A DNA stretch of 5,449 nucleotides from contig DOHE01000292.1 of assembly GCA_003535395.1 (NCBI GenBank), positions 1-5,449 on the forward strand, in the 5' to 3' direction. The notes beneath the pieces are model-generated. The model was not told the origin of the DNA. It saw only the letters and a program-made list of their open reading frames with translations, and did not search any database. The number at the start of each line of letters is the position of its first letter. Within the stretch, counting starts at the first letter, position 1. A program made the position numbers and the translations under genes. This document shows positions 1 to 5,449 of this stretch, in pieces. The stretch comes from Clostridiales bacterium (lineage in GTDB: Bacteria > Bacillota > Clostridia > UBA8921).

Positions 1-417
1 GAGCGTCATGCCGTCAGGCAGAAGGTGAACAATATCTTTTCTGACCTTTATGTAATTCGCCATTGCCCCGTCTGTGCCATAGCCGATGGACAGCCGCTTT
101 GCACACATCAGGGTATCTCCGGTTTTACAGAAATAACATTCACCGCAGATGATCTGAGCAGTTTCACTGGTTACCCTGTCGCCCGGTTTTAAACCGGTCA
201 CATCGGGAGCAACTTTTATGATTTCACCGGATAATTCATGGCCCAAAGTCACCGGCGGATTGCTCCATGTCAAACCGTGCATGATCTTGATATCCGTACC
301 ACAAATGCCTGCGGCATGTACCTTGATCAAAACCTCTGAACTGCCTAAAACAGGCGTATCAATTTCGCATAATGAAAGGTTGCCTGCTCCCTCTTTCAGT
401 TTTCGGATCGCCAGCAT
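1..417 (-). CDS. Zinc-dependent medium-chain dehydrogenase (sorbitol/threonine dehydrogenase-like), N-terminal part only
   Basis: This is the first 139 codons of a zinc alcohol dehydrogenase of the MDR superfamily; the remainder, including the NAD(P)-binding Rossmann domain, lies beyond base 1. The visible GroES-like catalytic domain has the catalytic zinc ligands Cys39 (in AGICGTD) and His60-Glu61 (in GHELSGE). Four structural-zinc cysteines (91, 94, 97, 105) are spaced as the family requires. The GHE-x-SGE form and the later GYGTDGA stretch resemble L-iditol/sorbitol, threonine and related polyol dehydrogenases more than ethanol dehydrogenases. Full-length relatives have about 340-350 residues. 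The ATG at 417-415 is preceded by GGAGG (bases 429-425) at 7-base spacing. The start lies inside the end of the upstream iron dehydrogenase gene (22-base overlap, different frame), implying coupled translation. The likely role is oxidising a secondary hydroxyl of a polyol or sugar derivative to a ketone; the substrate cannot be read from this fragment. Confidence 0.93.
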   Translation of the reverse strand, partial: MLAIRKLKEGAGNLSLCEIDTPVLGSSEVLIKVHAAGICGTDIKIMHGLTWSNPPVTLGHELSGEIIKVAPDVTGLKPGDRVTSETAQIICGECYFCKTGDTLMCAKRLSIGYGTDGAMANYIKVRKDIVHLLPDGMTL

Positions 418-1496
418 TTATCACCCTCCAAAATATTCTGATATATCTTCTGAATGATTTCATGGTCGACGGGCACAAAAGCATTGGATAACAATCTTTT
501 TTGCGTGTCCATCACTGCTTTTGCAAATTCAAAACACACTGCCGCATCCATTCCCTTCTGCGCAAGGCTATTCGGCGGTAAAAGTCTTTGGACAAGGTCC
601 TTTAAAGCCTCCATGCAGTCTTTTTCTCCAAAGCTTTGCTTCATGATTCCAAAAAGAGGTGAAAGATCTCCGGCGCTATGATAATACTCCATCACGGCCA
701 TAAAAACTTTGGCATTCGCAGCCCCATGGGAATAGTGATATTTTCCGCTGATAGGATAACTCATGGCATGGATGAGTCCGCACCCAGCGTTGGAAAATGC
801 GATCCCTGCAAGCGTTGAAGCAAGCAGATATTCCTCAAAGCGTACAGGAACCTCTCCCGCCTTCAGTTTTAAAAATCCGGATAAAATCATATTGATTGCT
901 TTTTGCGAATACATTTTCGAAAAGGGCGTTGCCTTCGGTGAAAGAAATGATTCCACGGCATGGATCAGCGCATCTATGGAACTCGTGATAAAAACAGGAT
1001 ACGGCAAACCTACCAGGAGCTCTGGGATGAGCACTGCATAGTCGGGGTACAGTGCCGGATCGACAAGACCGATCTTGACCTCTTTTTGTATAAAAGATAC
1101 GATGGATATACAGGTAACTTCACTGCCAGTTCCACAGGTCGTGGGTATGGCGATCAGATCTCTCTGCTTCTCTATGGGCATGCTGTAAAGCGCATCACAG
1201 CTTGTTTTCGCAGGATCCACCAAGAGTTTCGCAATATCGATGGCCGTCCCGCCGCCGATCGCAAGGATCCTTTTATATTCCTTTTTGTTGGCCAACACAA
1301 GAATTCGATCAATCTTTTCATCCGTCGGTTCGCCATTGCCATAGTCATCCTGGAAAATTACATCGCAAGGAAACACAAGCCTGGAAAATACCTTGTCCGT
1401 GATCACCAAATCCGTCTGATTCATTTGGAATCTTTCAGAAAATTCCGATAGATTTTCGAATTGAAGGATTTTTGGTTTTATTAAAAATTCAAACAT
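396..1496 (-). CDS. Iron-type alcohol dehydrogenase, 4-hydroxybutyrate dehydrogenase-like
   Basis: This 366-residue cytoplasmic enzyme belongs to the group III (iron-containing) alcohol dehydrogenases, which interconvert an aldehyde and an alcohol with NAD(P)H. The N-terminal nucleotide-binding half carries GGGTAID (residues 81-87) and PTTCGTGSE (118-126). The C-terminal helical half carries the metal ligands Asp175, His179 (SSIDALIHA), His243 (GLIHAMSYP) and His257 (SHGAAN), all present. From memory, the GNGEPTDE segment near residue 53, the PTTCGTGSEVT motif and the NAGCGLIHAMSYPI stretch resemble the 4-hydroxybutyrate dehydrogenase of Clostridium kluyveri (about 371 residues). Other small semialdehyde reductases share this fold, so the true substrate may differ. 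The start ATG at 1496 has GGAG (bases 1508-1505) eight bases upstream, and this ribosome site touches the stop codon of the preceding transketolase gene 12 bases away. In this operon it probably reduces an aldehyde released by the transketolase, or acts on a semialdehyde it shares with the operon's aldehyde dehydrogenase (inference). Confidence 0.93.
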   Translation of the reverse strand: MFEFLIKPKILQFENLSEFSERFQMNQTDLVITDKVFSRLVFPCDVIFQDDYGNGEPTDEKIDRILVLANKKEYKRILAIGGGTAIDIAKLLVDPAKTSCDALYSMPIEKQRDLIAIPTTCGTGSEVTCISIVSFIQKEVKIGLVDPALYPDYAVLIPELLVGLPYPVFITSSIDALIHAVESFLSPKATPFSKMYSQKAINMILSGFLKLKAGEVPVRFEEYLLASTLAGIAFSNAGCGLIHAMSYPISGKYHYSHGAANAKVFMAVMEYYHSAGDLSPLFGIMKQSFGEKDCMEALKDLVQRLLPPNSLAQKGMDAAVCFEFAKAVMDTQKRLLSNAFVPVDHEIIQKIYQNILEGDKCWRSEN

Positions 1497-1508
1497 GGAT
1501 GGTTCTCC

Positions 1509-2465
1509 TCATTCCAAGCTTTTTTTCACCGCTGAATAAATGGCATCCGCATTGATCCCCATTGCACCGGCCAACTCATCCCGTTTCCCGACCTCTCCAA
1601 AACGGTCAATAAACCCGAGTCTTGACAGCCTTGCCGGGGAATGCTCACACAGCACCTCGGCTACTGCGGATCCAAGACCGTTTTTCGTATTATGATTTTC
1701 AACCGTGATGATATTGCCTGTCTTTTGGGCTGCTTGGATGATCGCCCGTTCATCCAGCGGTTTGAGCGTGAAGCAGTCGATCACTCCGACAGAAATGCCC
1801 TCAGCTTTTAGCCGTTTCTCAGCAAGGAGCGCCTGTGATACACAGTATCCATTCGCTATGATCGTTGCTGCCTCGCCTTCTTTTAAAATATTTGCTTTAC
1901 CGATCGTAAATTCGGAACCGGGCATATAAACATCCGGAGTCGTTCTCCTGACAAGCCGGAGATAAAAGCATCCGTATACCGCCGCGACTTGCGGCAAAAG
2001 GGCTTCCAGCATTGCATTATCCGTGGGTTCTATCACAGTCATTTCCGGGACAGCACGGAAAATGCCCATATCATCGATGGCCATATGTGTTCCGCCATTC
2101 AGTGCTGCATGGATCCCACAATCAGAGCCAATAATTTTTACATTCTGTCCGGCATAGGCACAGGATAAGTAAATCTGATCCAGCGCTCTGCGGGAAGCGA
2201 AGACAGCAAAGGTATGAGCAAAAGGAATTTTTCCAGTCACCGACAGTCCCGCTGCCACGCCAAACATATTGGCTTCCTGGATCCCACAGTCAAATGTCCG
2301 CTCCGGAAATTCTTTCAAAAAAGGCTTGGTACCCATGGCTCCCATCAGGTCGGCGTCCAAAAGGCAGATGTCTTTGTTTTCCCGCGCAAGGGAAAGCAGT
2401 ACATTGCAAAAAACAGTCCGCATATCCACGGTGCTTTCACGGATTTCATCCATTAGCGCATACAT
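1509..2465 (-). CDS. Transketolase, C-terminal subunit of a split enzyme
   Basis: This is the pyrimidine-binding plus C-terminal domain half of transketolase, which pairs with the upstream gene product to transfer a two-carbon ketol group using thiamine diphosphate. From the ATG at 2465 it has 318 residues, usual for this half. It has the catalytic Glu64 (GIQEANMFG), which activates the cofactor, the HTFAVF stretch at 84-89, GGTH at 124-127, and a C-terminal domain from about residue 193 to the end. Arg16 and Arg173 align with the phosphate-binding Arg358 and Arg520 of E. coli TktA. Ala43, Asp115 and Asn123 occupy the Ser385, His461 and Asp469 positions, which is unusual for a classical enzyme. 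The start is uncertain: GTG at 2474 has AAGGA 8 bases upstream, ATG at 2465 has GGAG 10 bases upstream, and ATG at 2453 begins where family similarity becomes clear. All three overlap the upstream gene. It is not 1-deoxyxylulose-5-phosphate synthase, which is a single chain. Confidence 0.93.
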   Translation of the reverse strand: MYALMDEIRESTVDMRTVFCNVLLSLARENKDICLLDADLMGAMGTKPFLKEFPERTFDCGIQEANMFGVAAGLSVTGKIPFAHTFAVFASRRALDQIYLSCAYAGQNVKIIGSDCGIHAALNGGTHMAIDDMGIFRAVPEMTVIEPTDNAMLEALLPQVAAVYGCFYLRLVRRTTPDVYMPGSEFTIGKANILKEGEAATIIANGYCVSQALLAEKRLKAEGISVGVIDCFTLKPLDERAIIQAAQKTGNIITVENHNTKNGLGSAVAEVLCEHSPARLSRLGFIDRFGEVGKRDELAGAMGINADAIYSAVKKSLE

Positions 2466-3312
2466 TCGCCGCACACTCCAGTTCCTTTATGATCTCGGCC
2501 TGCTCGTTCAGCCCGAGTTCCAGTATTTCTTTCGACACTTCCGCATTGTGATTGGAGGGTTTGTTTTCAAAGATCGAAACACCGCGGCCTTTGATCGTAT
2601 TCAGGATGATCACAGACGGACAGTTTTTCTGTTTTGCCGTCAGGATGGCAAGATAGATTTCCCGGGTATCGTGACCATCGATTTCCTGCACAAAAATTCC
2701 GAATGCCTGAAACTTTGCCTTTAAATCCCCCAGTGAACAAATTTCATCGGTCGTGCCGTCTATCTGCAGATTATTTTTGTCCACAAAGCAAATCAGATGG
2801 TTCAAATGATGATGCGCCGAAAACATCATGCTTTCCCAAATCTGCCCCTCCTGCAGTTCGCCGTCCCCAAACAAAGCAAAGGTATAGTTATCAAGCCACT
2901 TCAGTCTGTTGCCCAAAGCGATGCCACAGGCTGCAGACGCCCCCTGTCCAAGGGACCCGGTCGTCATATCGATACCGACGGTCTTTCGCATATCGCAGTG
3001 TGAAGGCAGCGATGTACCAAGTTGATTCAGTGTGGAAAGTTCCTGAAGCGGAAAATATCCCCGCAGGGCCAACGTGCTGTAAACAGCCGGGCCTGCATGT
3101 CCCTTTGAACACACAAAATAGTCGCGGTCTTCTTTTTTGGGGTCGTGAGGATCAATATCCATCACCCTTTGATACAGCACTGCCAAAAGTTCCGCTATCG
3201 ACAATGATCCCCCGATATGCCCGATCCCGATCGCCGCAATCGATTTCAAGGTTTCACACCTTATGGCTGCAGCAAACAGATCCAATTGGATCTTCTCATT
3301 ATTTTTCAACAT
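2446..3312 (-). CDS. Transketolase, N-terminal (thiamine diphosphate-binding) subunit of a split enzyme
   Basis: This 288-residue protein is the pyrophosphate-binding half of transketolase. The cofactor/magnesium motif is GDGELQEG (149-156) through Asn181 (DKNNLQIDG). Other family landmarks are GHIGGSLS (31-38, His32), SKGHAG (69-74, His72), the His105 region, TGSLGQG (118-124) and His255 near the C-terminus. These match active-site histidines of classical transketolases, so this half looks catalytically intact. It lacks the pyrimidine domain, which the next gene supplies. The split arrangement is common in Bacillota, Thermotogae and archaea. The ATG at 3312 follows AAGGA (bases 3324-3320) with 7-base spacing; that site overlaps the TAA of the aldehyde dehydrogenase gene, 10 bases away. 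The end overlaps the next gene, which fits equal production of two subunits of one complex. Because these are an extra pair inside a catabolic operon, they may not be the housekeeping pentose-phosphate enzyme (inference). Confidence 0.95.
   Translation of the reverse strand: MLKNNEKIQLDLFAAAIRCETLKSIAAIGIGHIGGSLSIAELLAVLYQRVMDIDPHDPKKEDRDYFVCSKGHAGPAVYSTLALRGYFPLQELSTLNQLGTSLPSHCDMRKTVGIDMTTGSLGQGASAACGIALGNRLKWLDNYTFALFGDGELQEGQIWESMMFSAHHHLNHLICFVDKNNLQIDGTTDEICSLGDLKAKFQAFGIFVQEIDGHDTREIYLAILTAKQKNCPSVIILNTIKGRGVSIFENKPSNHNAEVSKEILELGLNEQAEIIKELECAANVCANG
2476..2487 (-). promoter_or_regulatory. Overlapping candidate ribosome binding sites for the transketolase C subunit
   Basis: Inside the end of the N-subunit gene, two Shine-Dalgarno-like cores lie side by side on the minus strand. 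AAGGA (bases 2487-2483) is 8 bases before GTG 2474, and GGAG (2479-2476) is 10 bases before ATG 2465. Either would give a start within the upstream gene, so translation of the two subunits is probably coupled. I favour the ATG because it is the commoner start codon, but sequence alone does not settle it. Confidence 0.5.
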
Positions 3313-3322
3313 TTTGATTTCC

Positions 3323-4756
3323 TTAAAATATTTTTTTGATCACTATGGATTTTTCCTGTGTCATCTCCAATAAGGTCTGACCCGTTCCCTCTCTGCCAAT
3401 GCCAGAATGCTTGTATCCACCAAAAGGCTGATGTACACTGCGGTAATTCCCGCTTCCGCCAATCACGCAGGTTCCCGCTTTCACGGCTTTTGCATAGCGA
3501 AGTGCCTTTCTGTAATCATTGGTGATCACTCCGCTTGCCAGGCCATAACAGGTCTGGTTCGAAATTGCCACCGCCTGCTCGAACTCATCGAATCCGATAA
3601 TTGGAAATACGGCTGCAAACACTTCAAGGTCTTTGGCGATATCCATATCAGGAGTCACTTCTGTCAATACGGTAGGCGGGAAGAAGGCACCCTCCCTTTT
3701 TCCTCCCAATATACATCTGGCGCCCTGCCGTATCGTATGCGCAACCTGATCTTCCACCTGTATTGCAGCCTTTTCGCTGACCAGCGGGCCCATCATGACT
3801 GACTCATTCGAGGGATCCCCCATTGTCACTGTCTTCAACTTTTCCACAAGACGCCTGGTAAATTCTTCTTTTATGGAGTTTTCTACTAAAAACCGTTTGT
3901 TCGCGCAGCATGTTTGCCCGGAATTCCAGCAACGACCCCCCGCCGCTTCTGCAACCGCCAGATCTAAATCCGCATCCGAAAATACGACAAATGGATCATT
4001 GCCTCCGAGCTCCAGAAAAACTCTTTGGAGGTTGTTCGCGCCGCCTCTCATCAGTTCCATACCCACGGGTGTGGATCCGGTAAAACTGACGGCATCCACT
4101 TTTTTTGTTGTTGAGAGCCAGGAACCAAAAACCTTGCCGGAACCTGTGACAAACTGGGCAACGTCGACAGGTACCCCCGCTTTATGCAACAGCTCTGTTA
4201 AAAGATATGCGCTCTTTGGCGTATCAGAGGCCGGCTTGATGATCACCGCATTCCCCGAAATCAGTGCAGGAGCTACCTTGTGTGCATAGAGTTCAACGGG
4301 AAAATTAAAGGGTGTCACTGTGGCAATAACGCCAATGGCTTCTCTCAGTGTAAAAATCAAATCACCCACGGTACGTTCCTCTGCATTCAGCGGTACTGTA
4401 TGTCCATAAAAATGCCGTGCAGCCTCTTTGTAAGCATCGAAAACAACACAAAGGCATTCAACTTCACCACGGCACTCACTGATTGCTTTTCCGCCCTCGG
4501 CGCACATCGTCCGGGAAATGGCTTCGATATTTTCTTTCACGAGACCGACAAACTTGTCGAAAATCTCTGCTTTCTTAAAAAAGTCCAGAGCTTCCCACGC
4601 TGGCTGCGCTTTCTTTGCCAGGACTCCGGCTTTCTCAAAATCTTCATGGGCACCATCGGCAACGCTTTCAATCACTTGATTCGTATAGGGATTGATATTA
4701 TCAAATGTCTTGCCGCTTTGAGCATCGGCCTGCTGACCGCCAATCAACATTTTCAT
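3323..4756 (-). CDS. NAD(P)-dependent aldehyde dehydrogenase (succinate-semialdehyde dehydrogenase-like)
   Basis: This 477-residue ALDH-superfamily enzyme oxidises an aldehyde to a carboxylic acid; the length is normal. Catalytic landmarks are complete: Asn151 (TPFNFP), Lys174 (IIKPAS), the FTGS loop at 225-228, general-base Glu249 (LELGGNDP) and nucleophile Cys283 (NSGQTC), followed directly by Cys284. Glu378 in LEVF binds the nicotinamide ribose. Ser177 in KPAS stands where NAD-preferring enzymes have Glu, which is compatible with NADP use, as in GabD. The ELGGNDPF and NSGQTCCANKRF segments resemble the Sad/YneI group of succinate-semialdehyde dehydrogenases, but lactaldehyde, glycolaldehyde or sulfoacetaldehyde are also conceivable substrates. 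The usual FGPV after Glu378 reads FAAV here. Start ATG 4756 is chosen over ATG 4750 because GGAGG (bases 4770-4766) lies 9 bases upstream. It is the first enzyme gene, 15 bases after the regulator, and probably disposes of the aldehyde made by the transketolase downstream (inference). Confidence 0.95.
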   Translation of the reverse strand: MKMLIGGQQADAQSGKTFDNINPYTNQVIESVADGAHEDFEKAGVLAKKAQPAWEALDFFKKAEIFDKFVGLVKENIEAISRTMCAEGGKAISECRGEVECLCVVFDAYKEAARHFYGHTVPLNAEERTVGDLIFTLREAIGVIATVTPFNFPVELYAHKVAPALISGNAVIIKPASDTPKSAYLLTELLHKAGVPVDVAQFVTGSGKVFGSWLSTTKKVDAVSFTGSTPVGMELMRGGANNLQRVFLELGGNDPFVVFSDADLDLAVAEAAGGRCWNSGQTCCANKRFLVENSIKEEFTRRLVEKLKTVTMGDPSNESVMMGPLVSEKAAIQVEDQVAHTIRQGARCILGGKREGAFFPPTVLTEVTPDMDIAKDLEVFAAVFPIIGFDEFEQAVAISNQTCYGLASGVITNDYRKALRYAKAVKAGTCVIGGSGNYRSVHQPFGGYKHSGIGREGTGQTLLEMTQEKSIVIKKIF

Positions 4757-4771
4757 AGGTGACAGCCTCCA

Positions 4772-5431
4772 TTAAAATAAAGTTTGCTTGTCCGTCAGAC
4801 CATAAAAATCATATAAGTGTTTTTTAATATGAGAAACCGCTTCTTCAGGATCCCGGTCTTTCAGTGCTTTCAGTATTTTTCTGTGCTGGTTCAGACTTCT
4901 CATTTTGTCCCGTGCATCATAATCTGAATACGCCATGATAAACATGACTTTCTGATACATTTCATCCTGAAACTGCATCAGAATTTCATTTTTTGCTATT
5001 TTGGTTATTTCCTTATGGAAAATACAGTCCAGCCGGTTTTTTTCTTCAATATTTTTTTCTTCTATTGCTTTTTCATACTGGGAGCAGATCTCTTCCAACA
5101 CTTCGAACTCAGCATTCGACCCGTTTAAAATCGCCAGCTTGACAGACATGATATCCAGCCACACCCGTACGATCCCGAATTGCATGATATACTCACTGGA
5201 ATAGTCGGCGATCTTTGTATAGCATTTGGTTTTGACTTCAACAAGGCCTTCCTTTGATAACCGGAGAAGGGCTTGCCGAATCGGTGTGCGGCTGATGTTG
5301 AGTTTTTCCACCAGCGCTGTTTCGGAAATTTTTTCGCCTTTGTAAAGACTCTTCGAAATGATCATCTTCAGTATTTCGTTATACGCATTTTCAGCAGCTG
5401 TTTCATCCAAATGGACCACCTTCTCATTCAT
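4772..5431 (-). CDS. GntR-family transcriptional regulator, FCD (FadR/VanR) subfamily
   Basis: This 219-residue one-component regulator binds DNA as a dimer and changes affinity with a small ligand. Residues about 13-76 form the GntR winged helix-turn-helix, with the family signature ISETALVEKLNISRTPIRQA around 35-54 and the wing near 62-75. Residues about 80-210 are the all-helical FCD ligand domain. Its metal-site residues are visible as Asp135, His139 (RLDCIFHKE), His183 (LNQHRKI) and His205 (IKKHLYD). Such domains often bind organic acids, sugar acids or sugar phosphates. As the first gene of the operon, 15 bases before the aldehyde dehydrogenase, it probably regulates the operon and itself. 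The ATG at 5431 lacks a clear ribosome site: the preceding bases read CCCCCGAATATT. A TTG at codon 8 (base 5410) has AAGG 8 bases upstream and is an alternative start. The gene is more AT-rich than the enzyme genes. Confidence 0.93.
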   Translation of the reverse strand: MNEKVVHLDETAAENAYNEILKMIISKSLYKGEKISETALVEKLNISRTPIRQALLRLSKEGLVEVKTKCYTKIADYSSEYIMQFGIVRVWLDIMSVKLAILNGSNAEFEVLEEICSQYEKAIEEKNIEEKNRLDCIFHKEITKIAKNEILMQFQDEMYQKVMFIMAYSDYDARDKMRSLNQHRKILKALKDRDPEEAVSHIKKHLYDFYGLTDKQTLF

Positions 5432-5449
5432 AATATTCGGGGGCTGTTC
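5432..5449 (-). other. Upstream edge of the regulator gene; no promoter or operator resolved
   Basis: Only 18 bases before the regulator start are in the window. They contain a C-run and the short palindrome AATATT, but no Shine-Dalgarno sequence and not enough length to show a -10/-35 pair or a GntR-type operator. The operon promoter, if the regulator is the first gene, must lie beyond base 5449. Confidence 0.4.

Larger units (their letters stand above)
1..5431 (-). other. Predicted single operon: regulator, aldehyde dehydrogenase, split transketolase, iron and zinc dehydrogenases
   Basis: All six genes are co-directional. Their junctions are +15, +10, about -20, +12 and -22 bases (negative means overlap), and several ribosome sites overlap the preceding stop codon. 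No hairpin followed by a T-run was seen at any junction, so no internal terminator is proposed. The order suggests one regulated catabolic unit that continues past base 1, where the zinc dehydrogenase and possibly a kinase, isomerase or transporter should follow. Confidence 0.8.

Noticed and set aside
2269..2724. Plus-strand open frame spanning the junction of the two transketolase genes
   Set aside because: It is antisense to both conserved coding regions and has no family similarity.
1509..3312. A single transketolase broken by a frameshift
   Set aside because: Both halves have proper stops, starts and ribosome sites, and the break is at the natural domain boundary used by split transketolases, so two subunits are more likely than a disrupted gene.
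1509..3312. 1-deoxy-D-xylulose-5-phosphate synthase or pyruvate dehydrogenase E1 alpha/beta
   Set aside because: The SKGHAG, TGSLGQG and GDGELQEG landmarks and the order N half then C half are those of transketolase; no E1-type or DXS-type specific motifs were seen.
2634..3317. Long plus-strand open frame (227 codons) opposite the transketolase N gene
   Set aside because: It is a shadow of a well-supported gene on the other strand; its translation is rich in Pro, Arg and Ser with no recognisable domain and no ribosome site was evident.
3795..4762. Plus-strand open frames of 160-164 codons opposite the aldehyde dehydrogenase
   Set aside because: The aldehyde dehydrogenase frame contains every catalytic motif in order; these antisense frames show no coherent protein features.
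4757..4771. Internal promoter or terminator between the regulator and the aldehyde dehydrogenase
   Set aside because: The gap is only 15 bases and is filled by the ribosome site; there is no room for a hairpin with a T-run.

Overview
The window holds six protein-coding genes, all on the minus strand and read from high to low coordinates. They are packed so tightly that they almost certainly form one operon. There are no RNA genes, repeats, mobile elements or CRISPR arrays, and no gene-free stretch longer than about 18 bases. The codon and base composition (enzyme genes near 50% GC by eye, regulator nearer 40%), strong GGAGG-type ribosome sites, a transketolase split into two genes, and an iron alcohol dehydrogenase resembling clostridial 4-hydroxybutyrate dehydrogenase all suggest an anaerobic or fermentative member of the Bacillota (Clostridia-like). 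That assignment is an inference; no species can be named.

Layout in transcription order: (1) a GntR-family repressor/activator of the FCD (FadR-type) subfamily, 5431-4772; (2) an NAD(P)-dependent aldehyde dehydrogenase, 4756-3323; (3) the N-terminal, thiamine-diphosphate-binding subunit of a split transketolase, 3312-2446; (4) its C-terminal subunit, starting near 2465 and ending at 1509, overlapping the previous gene; (5) an iron-type alcohol dehydrogenase of the 4-hydroxybutyrate dehydrogenase group, 1496-396; (6) the first 139 residues of a zinc-dependent medium-chain (sorbitol/threonine dehydrogenase-like) dehydrogenase, starting at 417 and running off the window at base 1.

How they may work together (inference): the zinc dehydrogenase could oxidise a polyol or sugar derivative to a ketose. 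The two-subunit transketolase would move a two-carbon ketol unit from a ketose to an acceptor aldehyde, releasing a shortened aldehyde. The aldehyde dehydrogenase could oxidise that aldehyde to an acid, and the iron dehydrogenase could reduce it to an alcohol, which would give a fermenter a redox-balanced outlet. The FCD regulator at the head of the operon would sense a pathway acid or sugar acid. No kinase, isomerase, hydrolase or transporter is visible, so the true substrate must be read from the flanks.

The most interesting observation is in the transketolase C-terminal subunit. It keeps the catalytic glutamate and the GGTH motif, but positions that in classical transketolases contact the substrate phosphate or acceptor hydroxyl (E. 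coli TktA Ser385, His461, Asp469) appear here as Ala, Asp and Asn. This suggests an unusual substrate, so the operon is a candidate for an uncharacterised or little-described transketolase-based catabolic route.
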